Assembly (NCBI GenBank): GCA_964036665.1
Contig: OZ038532.1
Location: 3,472,001 to 3,536,000 of the forward strand
Source of the DNA: Gordius sp. MW1
Lineage: Eukaryota; Nematomorpha; Gordioida; Gordea; Gordiidae
DNA length: 64,000 nt
Direction: 5' to 3'
Below are positions 13,101-26,300 of the stretch, in pieces (the stretch's first letter is position 1; each line of letters opens with the position of its first letter). Made by a program: the position numbers and the translations under genes. The notes under the pieces were generated by a model. That model had not been told where the DNA came from, did not search any database, and was given only the letters and a program-made list of their open reading frames with translations.

Positions 13101-14728
13101 CTATTTATGTAAACGAAATATTTTAAAAATTTCAAAAAATCCGTATTTTGCCCCCTCTTCTAAATTAAAATCTGGCTAAGTCCACGGGCCTGACTTAATA
13201 AATATAACATAGAAACCTACTCCTACTTGAAATGATTTTGACCTGTTGATCATTAAATGAAATATTTGTCTTTAATAAAATTATAAAACATAAGTTTGGA
13301 ATTGAATTTAAATTATATATTCTTGCTAAGTCTATTGGCCTGTGGAGGATGATGGATTCATATATAATAGCTTAAAACCTAAGGCACTGTCGAAGTCAGG
13401 GGCACGCAGGGATGAAATATTAAATTTTTATATATAATGAATTACATATTAAAAAAACGTATAATTTCTAGTTTCGTGTCTTCCTTAATAATCCTGTATT
13501 TTATTGTCTCTTCTTTAATAAAAACGTCGGCAAGGCCCATGCACAATGGAATATTTATAAAAGCGGACAAAAATCAATATGCGCATGCATTTTGGTAATT
13601 AAATGACCACTTATTCCACATGCGAATCTTTTAATCCATTCTACGCGCATCTGGTATGCCCATAAAACATTAACAACTATAAAGGTTATAGCACCAAAAA
13701 ATGCAAGTTTTTAGCCAAGCCGAAATAAAATACCCACTTAAACTCGATTTCTTATATTTTAGCAAGATCATGATGAAAATTTTATAAAAATAGGTTTGAA
13801 AATTTTTCTTTGTCAATATACTAACTTTATTTCTATAATTTTAATATTATAAATATTTTTTCTTTGCTTTAGAATGTGTAATCGATATATTGAAGATACG
13901 GACAATTACGTGGAAGAGTTTATAAATTGGTTATACCATGTAGATATGGTGAGGCAAAATTTTGTGTGCAACAATGAAATAATAATCATATACCAAACCT
14001 CGACTGCTACAGTAATGGCATACACTAATATTTATTTGATTTATTTAAAATGTTTTACCCAAAAAAGGGCATTCAAGCATTATAATCTGCATCTTTAAAT
14101 ATAACAAAGTAATAAATTAACTATCGAAAAAGTTAATAAAAATTTGTTAATTAAAAATTGAGATTCTTAAAGTTTATTCTAATTAAGACTTAAATTTTAT
14201 ATAAAGCTTTTAATATTGCTTGATTTTCCGTTAATTAATTGACTTTGAAATGTCGTAATCGCATGGTATCCTTCAAGTTATTTACAAATAATAAATAATA
14301 AGTTTTTTAATGAGTTTGTGGACTCTTATATAGTGTGAATAAATATGCTAACATATCTTTTGACATTTCTAATATTGAAGCCAGGTTCATGAGATGCCTT
14401 TAAATGATAACAAAACTGTTCCTTGTTTTATACTTATTAAACAATAAAAATAAATATATACAACTCTTTATTTTGCAATATACAGTTATGCGTTAGTTTA
14501 GGAAAACAAGGGAAAATTAAGCTAAAACCGAGCATGGTCAATAAAATTTTGAAGAAGATAACTCATCAATATTTGAATAGAGGACAGTTTTATCAAGGTT
14601 TGTTCGAAATAGCGAATAACTTGAATGGAATATTAGCAGAATTTTCTCAATGGGTTATCATCGTTATTTGTATTGGTCCTTGGATTATTATAAGTTTATT
14701 AGTCTCATCTTATGTCTTCGTCAATTAA
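4107..14728 (+). CDS. Unrecognised four-exon gene, predicted secretory/membrane protein (258 aa)
   Basis: I do not recognise the family. Exons are 4107-4341, 7004-7199, 13873-14011 and 14522-14728. Phases agree at every junction (1+2, 2+1, 0+0) and the total is a multiple of three. Exon 1 starts with two Met codons; a hydrophobic stretch at about residues 10-28 looks like a signal peptide or anchor, followed by possible N-glycosylation sites (NLT, NSS). Exon 2 has a small cysteine cluster (CTCPRSQC) and a hydrophobic segment; exon 4 ends in a strongly hydrophobic segment (WVIIVICIGPWIIISLLV) just before the stop, suggesting a membrane anchor. Donor 1 is a perfect GTAAGT. Intron 2 (7200-13872) carries the RTE relic and the TRIM. 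The exon 3 donor is uncertain: GTGAGG slightly upstream is an alternative. AATAAA lies just after the stop at about 14758. The model is an inference with no homology support. Confidence 0.45.
4294..4409 (+). repeat. 58 bp tandem duplication over an exon end and its splice donor
   Basis: Two near-identical 58 bp copies lie head to tail. Each contains CCAAGATCAG followed by the donor CGTAAGTATT, so the GT of the first exon's donor (4342) is repeated at 4400. Reading on into the second copy meets an in-frame TGA, so only the first donor supports the four-exon model. Confidence 0.8.
4446..4602. mobile_element. G/C-tract MITE
   Basis: Left end CATGGGGTTAGCCAGG and right end GTCTACGCCC form a degenerate terminal inverted repeat around G-rich tracts. 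It sits in intron 1 of the 258-residue gene. Confidence 0.65.
4743..4894. mobile_element. G/C-tract MITE
   Basis: Left end CATGGGCGTAGCCTGG and right end GCTACGCCCGTG, with a C10 tract and the core TTATGGCTGAAATTTC shared with other copies. Confidence 0.65.
5671..5872. mobile_element. hAT-like MITE, family A (TAGTGTTGTAAAAACGGCTG)
   Basis: The ends GTAAAAACGGCTGGG and CCAGCCGTTTCTACAAC are inverted copies. The interior has the family's GGTCGACC and AAACCAAAGAC words. Intron 1 of the 258-residue gene. Confidence 0.7.
6425..6690. repeat. Dispersed repeat with CCGCCATTTTGAAATGTGCAC
   Basis: Shares CATAGACTAGATAGACTGCT, CCGCCATTTTGA and a terminal GTGCCATCT word with 1558-1800. Related pieces occur near 18450, 28010 and 56480. 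Class unknown; a SINE or a degraded DNA element are both possible. Confidence 0.5.
8110..9514 (-). pseudogene. RTE-clade LINE relic, C-terminal part
   Basis: On the minus strand this matches the 3' half of the full-length RTE LINE at 49036-52109: the conserved tail read as [16 protein letters not shown] in that copy, the YADD region, and segments upstream of the RT active site are recognisable but full of stops and frameshifts. It is interrupted at 9514 by the LTR element and resumes at 11527 in the same orientation. It belongs to the same subfamily as the pieces at 33365-33690 and 62674-62972. Confidence 0.8.
9515..10023. repeat. TRIM long terminal repeat, left copy
   Basis: 509 bp. It contains tandem units of GCGCTTATCATTATTGTTAC, with one unit fewer than the right copy. 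About ten substitutions separate the copies, so the insertion is fairly recent. Confidence 0.85.
10994..11526. repeat. TRIM long terminal repeat, right copy
   Basis: 533 bp. The 24 bp length difference from the left copy equals one extra copy of the internal tandem unit at about 11185-11270. Confidence 0.85.
11527..12058 (-). pseudogene. RTE-clade LINE relic, continuation beyond the TRIM
   Basis: Continues the relic at 8110-9514 in order and orientation. It corresponds to the part of the full-length copy at about 50620-51180 (words such as GACTCCTTATAATCTCGATAATCCTCC and GATGTTGCCTGGCGAT). The copy is truncated at its 5' end here, before the endonuclease domain. Confidence 0.75.
12060..13860. 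other. Intron sequence with MITE fragments
   Basis: No gene seen. It contains GGGCC/CCCGA-rich scraps at 12330-12560 and 12940-13010 and a degenerate G/C-tract element at about 13012-13190; the rest is AT-rich. Confidence 0.45.
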
Positions 14729-17380
14729 ATGCACCACCGCCACACAATGCATTTGCTCAATAAATATTTTTCATATATATATATTACCACAAATGATTCT
14801 AAATAAATAATAAATACTAATTTATTAAACAATATTTTAGTTTACCACTAGCAATCTTCATGGAGATTTAAATCGCATAATTCTTTTTGATGTATACGGA
14901 CATTTTATGCAAAATATAATACCTTCATTATCGAGAAAAGTAAAAAGATAAGCAAATTGTTTTAAAAAATATATATTTTGTAAAATATTTTTAGGTCATG
15001 CATTTCACTAACAGGGACTCGTAGTTTTGTAGGTGAAATTAAAATTATTATATAAACCACAGGTTAAAGTGCCCTATTAATCTTAAAAGGAGTAATTGTC
15101 AAACGCATTATATTTAAAAAAAAAGATAAAGGTAGTTTGTTGATATATATCTGAACATAATATTAATTACTACAACTATATAATAATAAAACAAATTAAA
15201 TGCGTAATGAGTCTTCATTTTCCTCTTTTAGAAGAGGCCAGGAACCCAAAAAAGAGTTGAAATCAAATTTTGCGATTAAAATTGTTATTGTTGGTTTCAA
15301 TAAAATGCAGGATTTAAAGGGAGGGGATCGCCTGCCTATTTCTTTGAATAAAGCCAACGCCATGGATCCTGAGGATCTTATTGGGATTAATACACTAGAT
15401 TTCAAGAGGGCCATATATTTTTGAGCTTGCGTTCTTTAGCGAGGGCCATGGGGTCTTAATTAAGCTGAGAGAGGGAGAATAAGTCAATGCATGTAATATC
15501 CCATTTTAAAGGGAGATCGTTTTCCCATGAAACTAGTGAGGAGCCGTCAGGACGCATTCGACCTTTAAGGGAAAGATCTGAGGTTCAAGTATAAATGGAA
15601 TTTGGGCCTTTTTAACGGCTTACTGGATAATGGAATTGATTTTAGAGTGTCGCAAGTGTCTAAATTTGTTCAGCCTGCAGTGTAATGGGTGGCGTGCTTC
15701 TTCAACAACTGGCAGGTTGCCTTTTTACAGGCATATGCTTGGTGTATTTGATTCTAAAGCTTAGTAGTGCTATGTTGTACGATAGCCCGCAATCCTGTAA
15801 CATATAGGAGAACTTGCTAGAAAAAGCCTCAAGCTATCCATGTCCAGATTTCTCAAACACCAAAGATCTAAGTAAAGATCTAAGTTTACAATGTTGTTTG
15901 GTATCGCAGCTCGAAAGGAGATAAGTAACGGAGCGCGAAACCAATCAAGCATCCCAATCCTTCTGATTTGGTGTTTGTGGTGGCGAGGTTCCTGGTATAA
16001 CATTTAAATTCCAAAGAGATAGAGCATATAAAAATGTTTTATCAAGAGAATATGGAATTTAATTTAGCAAGGATAGATTTTGAGGATAGTGGGAGGATAT
16101 ATATAAATGAGGCCAAAGATAAGGAGATGGGTGAATGAATTCCCAGGCCTCCAGATTTTTTTTAATGTGGCTGATAGCCAGGTGTAAGTATCGAATGATA
16201 AGTTGAGGGTTGATTCAATAACAGATTCTATGTGGGTCTTGAAATTATGTAAGATTTGTGTATGCAAAAATGCGCTTGTGGGCCGGAAGCAAAATGAAAT
16301 TTTCGCAATATTAAAGTTGTTTTTTAATTGTAATCCAATGAGAATTTATTTTTAGGAAATATTGTATTATTAATCGGTTAATGCTTAATAAAACTATGAA
16401 GCTAATATTATCTGCCAAAAAAAGTTTTTATAAGCTATAGGCTTCGCCCTCTCATAAGGATTTTGAAGTGTTATTACAATTTTTGGCTAGTTATTTCTGC
16501 TCTGTATAATGCTTCAATTCTAAATATAATTCAAAATATTTCTTAATAAGAAAGTATTTCTATAAATATTGAGGTGAAAATATATTTTGTATATAATTAT
16601 TCGGATGTTATATTTTTCATACGTTTGATACATTCATTTGTATTTAGTAAACAATTGTCACGCTACATTTAAACATCACACGTTAATTGTCTGATTTTTA
16701 TAAGATCTTCTAGCTTAACTACATTATTTCGTTTTATAGTAACTTTTTTCCTTATTTCACCACATTTATCATATACCAATAAAAAATACACCACTAAAGG
16801 TGAGTTTGAATGTATCAATATATATCAACATAGTTAAGACTGTTTATCTTGTGAAAGTCAGTTTTATGGTTATTAAATTAAATCTCTTGCAATAATGTGT
16901 TTACCATTAATAAATTTATTTTTTGGAAAATTTAATATAGATTAATTGGCATTATCAGGATTTTATATAATTGTAATAACTAAATTTATTAAACTAATTA
17001 AAATTATGAATTTTATAATGAAACACAGCCATTCTTACAATAAAAATTTATTATTTTTTTTGGAACACTTAATTACTAGATATTTTATGTAAACAAGTAT
17101 CAACAAATTAGGTTGCTTTGTAGGCCATAATATTACCCCTAGGGATTATAATTTATGTCAAATCAATCTCCCATTGGCTGGACAACCACTTGACTGTTAT
17201 TGATTTTGAATAACTTTCCTCGAGGTGTGCTACAAATATCTCTTGACCTATTTTGCTATAATTTGTCAATAATAACATCTACTGCATGAATAATTTTATA
17301 AATATATATGCTACCTCAACTTTATTGGCAATTTTTTTAAATAAATTCAAATTAATTTTTAAATATTTATTACCAAGTAA
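14729..17380. other. Intergenic region upstream of ATP-citrate lyase
   Basis: Contains the dispersed repeat at 15115-15500 and, at about 15540-16290, a GC-richer block with broken frames on both strands that may be an old retroelement or gene fragment; I could not identify it. From 16300 to 17380 it is AT-rich and presumably holds the ACLY promoter and 5' leader. No TATA box or 5' non-coding exon could be fixed. Confidence 0.45.
15115..15500 (+). repeat. Dispersed repeat carrying a conserved peptide (copy 1)
   Basis: Matches the reverse complement of 59455-59860 over about 390 bp. Both copies keep an open frame containing GGDRLPISLNKANA followed by a similar tail (IGINTLDFKRAIYF here, IGIKILESKRALYF there). 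The peptide is not one I recognise. Confidence 0.6.
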
Positions 17381-20300
17381 ATGGCATCAAAACCAATATA
17401 TGAAGCCAAGGGGAAGGAATTGATTGAGAAATTTATGAGGATTAACAATAATGCCCCCACAAATTCTCAAGATGTATTATTTGCTTCAGTGGGACCCGAT
17501 ACTAATTTGTCAACTCTCCCAGAAAAATATCCATGGCTTTTAACGCAGGTATAAAGATTCAATTTTAAAACAAATTTTTAATATTATTCAAATGTCCTAA
17601 AATTCTAAATTTTATAAAAAATTTGATTTTTAAATTGTTGAAAAATGAATTTTACGATTTTATATACAATTTTGTAAATTAAATAAAGAAATTGGTGGCC
17701 AAACCAGATCAATTAATCAAACGTAGAGGGAAATTGGGTTTAGTTTTGGTTGGGGCAGATTACCCCAAAGTCTGTCAATGGATAGACCAATTGCGCACAC
17801 AAGAAACCCAGGTAAAATAACAGCTGTTTTAAATAATTATAAAATATTTACAAATACTTAAAAAAAACTAATTTTCTTAATCTAATTTATGAAATCTTAT
17901 TAAAAAAAATAAAAAATAAAATTAAAAAAGTATTAAATATTGTTAAATTTTATTCTGTTCTTTGTAATTTATTTTTAAATTTTTAATCTAATTTATGAAA
18001 TCTTTTGTAAAAAAATAAGAATTAACAAAACATTAAGTATATTTATTAATTCTTATTTTATGTTTAACGAAATTAGGTTGGCAAGGCTAAAGGGAAAATC
18101 AAGCATTTTATCATCGAAAAATTCCTACCACACGCCCAGGTACTATAAATTATTTTTATTTATTTAAATAATCAATTTTTTATATAATGTTTGGTAAAAA
18201 TGTGTTTTGTGGTCTAGTCCGAAGAAATGTACGTTTGCATATACTCGCATCGTTACGGGGATTACATGATTTTTCACCCCAGCGGCGGGGTCGATATTGG
18301 TGACGTGGATAGTAAAGTTAGTTCAAATCCACCATTTTTACCTAATTTGTTGAAAATGAATTAATTTTCGAAAATAAATATATTAAATCCCATAGGCTTA
18401 TGCAACTGTAGATTGATGAACAGCAGAAATTTTTGAGTAAGTGTGCAGTCCGCCATTTTAGGGACATGCATATTAATAAACTAAATGACTATTTATTTTG
18501 CTATATTATAATATTTATCTTTAAAAATTTATGCAACAATGAACCTAACTAAAGTTTGGCGCGAAAAAATGTAAAACTATACTGTAAATAGTTAAAATTT
18601 TGTAAATCGTCCACATTAACATATTGTTGTATCTCACTTTGCTTAATAATTATTTCAACGCAAAAAACAGCTGACCGTCAGTCTAATTCTTTTGACGACA
18701 ATACATTTTTTCCCAAGTTACTACGGAATGAAAACTTGTTGAGTTATATTTTTGAATATTTTTTAGTTTAAAAATGTTTATTAAGGTTAATGTGTTTATA
18801 AACGTTTTTGTATTTTAAATGAAAATAGGCACTTAAGTTGGATGTGCCAGTTGGGAGTAGTCCCAGCGCAGACGATATCGAAAATCACTTACTCAAGGGT
18901 GTGGGTGAAAATAAAAAACGGTATTTCAAAATTATTTTCCCAAAATTTTTTATTTAATTATATATAAAATTATTTTAATCTAAAAGTATTTATTGATTTA
19001 TCGATTTTTATAGAGCGTTAGCCACTTATTTGGAAACGCTGTTTAAGCTCTACTCCCAGCTATATTTCACGTACCTCGAAATCAATCCCCTGGGTAATAA
19101 ACTTTATATTTTATTTTTTTTTGTTCCAATTTGAAACAATAACCATAAAAAGTTTAGAATGTAAGAAAGAAAACTTTTCTAATTTTACGACGTTTTAGGA
19201 ACAAAATGAACATTCTTTGAATTTTTAGCCATAATTTTAATAAATTTTTGGATTTAGAGCTCCCGTCCCCTAGGCTACGCCCATGGCATTAAATGACCAA
19301 GGCTATAGGAAAATATGTGAATTTCAACACTTCGTTGTTCAGGTTATAAATTGTAATTCGCACTAGGTGTTTTTATGTTATAGAAGAAATGTTTAAACAT
19401 TGCCCACGGTTTAATACTACCAGAGAAGTCTGAGCTGGACCAGGGAACTATCGTATTTTTAAATTTTTGTGCGGGCTCTGGCGGGCACCACAAGATTTGG
19501 TCTAATGGAACTTTTTGATACACTTTATTCTTTAGATTTCGCGAATTATTTTGTCACTTTATTATTGTAACAAATTTATTTATCATAAAATCGAATCGAG
19601 ATTTAGATTTTTCAAAAATATAACGGAACTTTAATGGTAAAAATTTAAAATATCATCATTTTTGGGTCGGGCAGCTCTATGGATTCCGACATGCCCGGGC
19701 AACGCATAGGATTTATCAATTTAGCTATAAAATCGAATCGGACAGAAAAATTTAAACAAATATTACTTCTTTTTAACTACAAAGAGTGAATTGCTTTATA
19801 AATTATAATCTTGCACGGTCGTGTTTTTAAACTCTACCCATGCCAATTTTTAAAATTTCGGGCCAAATTCACTCTTCCGATCGGTTTATTATTATAAAAT
19901 TAAAAATTATAATTAAGGAAGTTCGTCCTGACCCTAACGCAGTTCAGAATTTAACCCAAACCTTTCCTCTAAATAGCAAAGTGACACATTTTAAATCGAG
20001 AATTATGGAAAACTCGGGAGTTCAATAAAAATTTATTTAGAATATCTTTTACTGAGAGGTATAAATTTTCTTGAGCTTTTGAAAAAATTACGACGTAAAA
20101 TTTTGCAAAGTTGATTTTTTAATTCAAATTTCATCCGACCCGACCGGGTTCAAATTTTTCCCTGTACAACGAAGTGTTGAAAAAGCTAATTTTTAGGCCA
20201 AGGCCTAATTTCTTTTTCAAAAAGTTTAAGTTCGATTGTATGTTATTTCCAACGAAAAAAAATGAATAAAGGTATGGGAAACATTTTAATAATTTAAAAT

Positions 20301-23300
20301 TCTATTCTTTTATAAACATGTGTAATGAATGTTATGTTATATTCTCCGTGATATTAGTGATGAAAGATGCAGACAATTCCATACACGTGCTGGACGTAGC
20401 GGCTAAATTAGACACGTGCGCCGAATATATCTGTAAATCGGCTTGGGGCGAAATTAGTTTTCCGCCTCCGTTCGGGCGTGAAGCCTACCCCGAGGTTATA
20501 ACAATATTTTATCAATATTTATCAAAGATCCCTTTTATTCCTCTAAATAGCAAATAACTATAGTATTAGTTGGCTTTTGAGATTTTGAGGTTCATTAATT
20601 ATGGCTAAATGTGTTAAGCGATGGTTTTCGCTCCTTTTTTTAAATTGCAAAAGCTACGTTTTAATGAGAGGTCAATCGATTTGGACATTGAATTTCGAAT
20701 CCCCCATTCAAGATGGCCCCCAAATTGCGGGTCAGCATCTTTTTAAAGGAAACAAGATTAGTTCATTTACCCACATCCCAAAACTCCTGCGACTTTATTT
20801 CATTTATCCTCCAAGAAATTGCAACGTCAAATAGATTGAAGTAGCCCTTTTATATATTTATGTAATTATGTATTTTTGTGTATAACGCGTAGGAGGCTTA
20901 CATACAAGATTTGGATGCCAAGAGCGGGGCCTCCCTGAAACTCACTATTCTGAACCCCAACGGTCGGATTTGGACCATGGTGGCTGGGGGTGGGGCATCC
21001 GTTATATACAGGTATTAATACGTGAGGGTGGTGACCTAAAAACGTCTGGGTTTTGTTTGGTCGACCTTTTAGGTTCAACTGTGATCAACGGTCAAGTCTG
21101 GTCTTTTTTTTTCACATTTCGACTAAGCCTACAGGTCTTCCTTTTGGTCTGTTCGTGTTAAGTCGACGAGGCCAAACGTCGACCAAACAATACTCAGCCA
21201 TCCTTTTTCCATCCGCATGAATGTAAAAAGTTAGCGTGACTCATATTTTTGTGACGGTGCGCTTAAAATCCAAGACAGGATTGGACATGATATTTGGCGG
21301 AGCGATGATTTATTAAAAAAGGTATAGGTGTGCACTGATGTCGAGGCGCATTAAAATAGACCCGATTCCTGCGTGGTTACGAATTAACGATATTAGTAGA
21401 CGTCAATTACCGAATTTATACTAGACAAGTTGCTAACAGAAAATTATATTTAAAGGTAATCAGTCGGGCACAAAAACAATAATGGAATTCGGGCTCGGGG
21501 GGCGTGGTCAAAAAATTAAAGCCAACAAGCGGCCATTAGCTAGTATATTTGTACAGAGGTATAAGTCCACAGCCATTAAAACCTCGTATAAGTTTCCACG
21601 GCAATCATCGAAAAATTACAAGTTGGACAGGACGGACGGACAACCAAAAACGAGCCCAAAAAATTGCCTCGCAATTAATACTTTATAGTATAAATACACT
21701 GATTTTGGCCAAGATGTAAATTGCTTTGCAATTTATGGGCTCGCTTTTGGTTGTCCGCCCCTCCTGCCCAACTTATTATTTTTGAATATTTGATGATTGG
21801 GATGGAATGAATTGGTAGTTAGTTAGAATGGTTTAGGGCGAGGGAAAAAATTAATTTTTTGAATTTAGCTAGAGCCCCGGCCAAAGAGTATATTAATTAT
21901 TATGTTTTTTTTTTGTAAAAAGTGATACCATATGCGAGATGGGAGGTGCAGGGGAGATGGCAAACTACGGAGAATATTCCGGGGCCCCTTCCGAAGTCCA
22001 AACTTACGAATACGCGAAAACCATCCTCAGCCTCATGACCCGGGAAAAACGAGAAGGTTTTATGATTTTATTGTATTTTATGTTTTTTTCGCTAGAGAAT
22101 TTTTATTTTTTTTACGGAATAAAATAGACCAAAATTCGTGGGAATAGATAGCGTCATACTTTCAAAAATATGACAAATATAGTAAAATCAATAAAATGCG
22201 CCCGAGCGTGAATTTGGCCATTTGAACGTCCATATGTTGAGATAGAAATTGGTCGGTGTATTATACTTATTTTGTAAAGCGCGCGATTAAATAAACTAAA
22301 CCAACAGTATGGTTATTATTTATAACCATACTAGGGCTGCACCGATATTGGTATCGGTATCGGTACCGAAATCACGATTTTTTAACGATATCGGTATCGG
22401 TTATTAATCGTACCGATACCGATACCGATACTTGAAACTTTTTTTACAAATATTATATTTGTTAGAGCTGCATACCTATATACTTTTTAAATTAAATCTT
22501 ACTTAATTGGTCTTAATAATGTAACTTGCGGACTCGAAAAACTACATTACCCCAATCATATGTGTATTCATTAAAAACAACGCGTTCAGGAGGCAAAGTG
22601 CTGATCATAGGCGGAGGCATAGCCAATTTTACCAACGTAGCAGCCACGTTCAAAGGCATCGTCCGGGCTCTAACGGACTTTCATAACAAGCTGGTTGAGA
22701 CGGGTGTCAGCGTTTTTGTGCGCCGAGCCGGGCCCAACTACCAGGAAGGCCTGAGAATCATGAAAAATCTGGGTTAGTGAAAACGTGATATTTACTTCGT
22801 TTAGCACCACAGGTAATTTTTCTTTTCTTTTCTTCTCCTTTAAAACCAGCTATTTGATTCGCGGCTTATTTTTGCACACTTTTGCATATACACATACTAC
22901 ATACTTTTAAGCTCATTATTGTAGATGGTGTAGTGTTGTAAAAAGAGGGGGGGGGGGGGAGGTTTGTTTTGTCGACTTTTGGTTAAACTAAGATTAAAGG
23001 ACGACTTAACATATACAGTCCAAATGGTCCTTTTTTAAAATTGTGACCAAGCCTTGAGGTCGGCTAAGGAAAGCTAACGGGTTTGTTTAAGCGACTAACG
23101 ATCGACTTGACAAACAATCCAAAATCCTCTGTAGTTATTTCAAATTCTAAGAATAATAGACTAAAAGGGTTTTGTTTGATCTACTAACGGCCGATCATAG
23201 CCCAAAATTTTCTGGTCTGTTTTTCAAATTTTGACCAAATTCAGAGGTCGACTAAGAAAGACAGACCAAAAGTTTACGACTTTTTGGATTGGCATTTTTT

Positions 23301-26300
23301 TAAATTTAACGTTTTGCACCACAACTATACTTTTCCAGTTTTGGGATGTGAAATAATTTGATGAATGCCCTTTCGATACAGGTAAAACGCTGACGGGAGT
23401 TCCCATCTACGTGTACGGACCCGAAACCCACATGACCGCAATCGTGGGCATGGCCTTGGGCAAAAGGAGCTTGGCCCCGCAGCCGACACCAACCGAAACC
23501 ACAGCCAATTTCTTGCTCTCCGGAGGCTTGGTATTGATTTTATAAAATTTTGTGCTATTCTTACCTCACATCTCTTTAAAAAAGTCTTGTCTGTCTTGTC
23601 CTGTCTCTTTTATATTATACATCGCTAATTCATATAAAAATGAAAATTGCCTTTTACTTACGACACGGTTGCTCAAACACTTAAGTTTGTGCGTTGCCGA
23701 TGAGAAAACCATCGTAGGGATATGGGTCGTCAATCATAACATTCGCCGATGTTAATTCTGTACAATTTTACCTTTTCTGATATCACTTCCAAAATTTCGT
23801 CATGTGTATGCACCTCAAAATTGCTAACTCGTGTCGATCCGCGATAACCAATAATAAAAACCAATCGCGTTCCAAAAATAGCCTAATTTTATGGAGTAGC
23901 TATGATCGGCTAAAATAGCAAGAGGAAGGCGAAGATGAACGCGCATATTAAAGTTATTAGACTTCGGTCAGCATAAATCACTTGTGCTACAAATACTTTT
24001 TACGTCTCTTTACTTATTTACTATCTTCATTTAACCTCCGATGACGCAAAGTAAACATAAGTATATTAAAATCAAGCTTAGCATTAATAATATCTTTGTA
24101 CATCCCCGTTTTCAGCAAAAGGCCTCTAAATCGGGGCCCGGCCTGGGACTAGCCCAGCCGCAACCTAAAGCCACTTTAGGGCGGAACGGTGGAGGGGAAG
24201 AGCTCGGGGAATGCAATGGACTCCCTGATCATAGTGGCACTAATAAGGATCAGCTAGACGGCCATTCCTTTAAACCAGAAGACTACCATCTTTTCACGTA
24301 CGTATAATTTATTTTCCTTCGTCGTATTCTCTTTTTTAATTTACAAATGATATGTTATAAAAAACATGGGAAAGCAATTTTCTGTGCTATTTCATGGTAA
24401 TCGCGAATCTTTTTTATAAGGCGTCGGCATTACTAAATGAACTTATATAATTCACCAAATATTTGCACCACTTTCAACTTTTTTGTTAAAATTATTTCAA
24501 TCTAATATAATTACTTGTGTGACTGGAGCCTAGTGTCGTAAAAACGGCTGGGTTTCGTAGGGTCGACCCTCAGTTTTAGTCGACTAAACATTGACGGACT
24601 AAAGATTTTTTGGTCAGATCTTCTTAGTCGACCACCAAGCTTGGTCAAAATTTGAAAAACAGACCAGAAGCGGCCGTTAGTCTTGATAAAACCAAAGCTC
24701 GACCAAACAAAACTTATCCGTTTTTACAACAACACTAAATTTTACTATTTCCCCTCTCCCCTTTTCGTATACAGCAAAAATACGAGAGCCATCGTGTGGG
24801 GCTTGCAAATGAGAGCGGTTCAGAGCATGTTGGATTTCGATTATTCTTGCAGCCGAACTACACCCTCGGTAGCCGCCATGGTATATCCATTCACAGGAGA
24901 TCACAAGGCTAAATTCTATTGGGGACACGTCGAAATTTTCATACCAGGTACATGTGACCCTTACCCCCGCATTTTAGTGCATTTCTAGGTTAAACATAAA
25001 CCTTTTTTTCCGTAATATCATTGAATTTCACTTTTTACGCTTTTTACTAGTTTCATAAAAATGGCTGGGTTTCGTTTGGTCTCGGTTTGGTTTTAGTCGA
25101 CAAAACATAAACATGGCAAACTTTTTTTTGGTCTCCTTTTCTTAGTCGCATATATAGACCAATGGTTTGACCAAAAATTAAAAATTGTTGGTCTATATAC
25201 GTGTAGTCGACTAAAACCGAAGGTCGACCAAACAAAACCCAGCCGTTCTCACAACACTACTTTTTGCCATTAACTTATAAATATTCGCTTTTAATCATTT
25301 AATTTGGTTTAGGGGAGGAAAGAGGGATAAAAATATATATACAATTGATTGTTCATACGACATTTTAACCTTTTTCGTATTTTTACTATAATAATCGAAA
25401 ATATATTAGGAAAACTAAATTAATTGGTAATGCCGCTGGGTTTAAACGACTTCTCGATTTACAATTTAATACTAGGTATTTAAGGATTAAGGATGGGAGG
25501 TTTGGGCAAATATTTATATAAAAATCAGGTTTGGGTTGATATATTATATAATAACATGTATATATGCATATGCAATTGAGTTTTAGAGTTTCGGAAATGT
25601 ATATTAATATTAACCATTAAATATTGCAAAAAATGGAAATTAACTTTATTGAGTGTTCGCTATATTTTTGTAGTTTACGTCAAGATGGAGGACGCCATGA
25701 AAAAGCACCCGGACGTTGATGTGATGATTAATTTCGCATCTCTCCGTTCTGCCTACGACAGCACCGTTGAATGCATGGGCTTTAGTCAGGTAATATCAAT
25801 ACAGATATATCTACCTATTTTTGCCACCACCCTTTTATTTATATTTTGTTTTTATGAGTTTTTCATTAGTTTATAATTGTTTGGAATCATTGAAATTTAA
25901 CGTAGGGTAAATAGAGGAAATATGCATAACTATATATAAAGGGGGGGGGGGAACTAATCTTATTTTCAAACTGACAACTGTCTCGAAGGACGAGTTGCTA
26001 AGGGAACAAATTTATATATACCGTTATTCAACATTGCTTATTTGACAGGGCTATTATAACAAAGCCTAGGCTTATTCTTGAGCTATCTTGGGGTGAGGGA
26101 GTGTTGTGTAAACGGCTGGGTTTTGTTTGATCGGCTATTGTTGGTTTGAGTTGACTAAACATAAACAGACCTCAAATCTTTGGTCTTCTGTTTATGTTTA
26201 ATCGACTAAAACCAAAGGGCACCCAAAGGCAACGCCCATCTGTTTTTACAACACTAGGGTGAGGTAATGGGTTAGACGGGGGCTTTTTGTTTATTCGTTC

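Noticed and set aside
15770-16267. Minus-strand open frames upstream of ACLY
   Set aside because: GC-richer block, but frames break repeatedly and no motif could be recognised on either strand.
20318-20557. Single-exon reading of an open frame
   Set aside because: Only 20358-20494 is coding, as ACLY exon 7. The rest is flanking intron.
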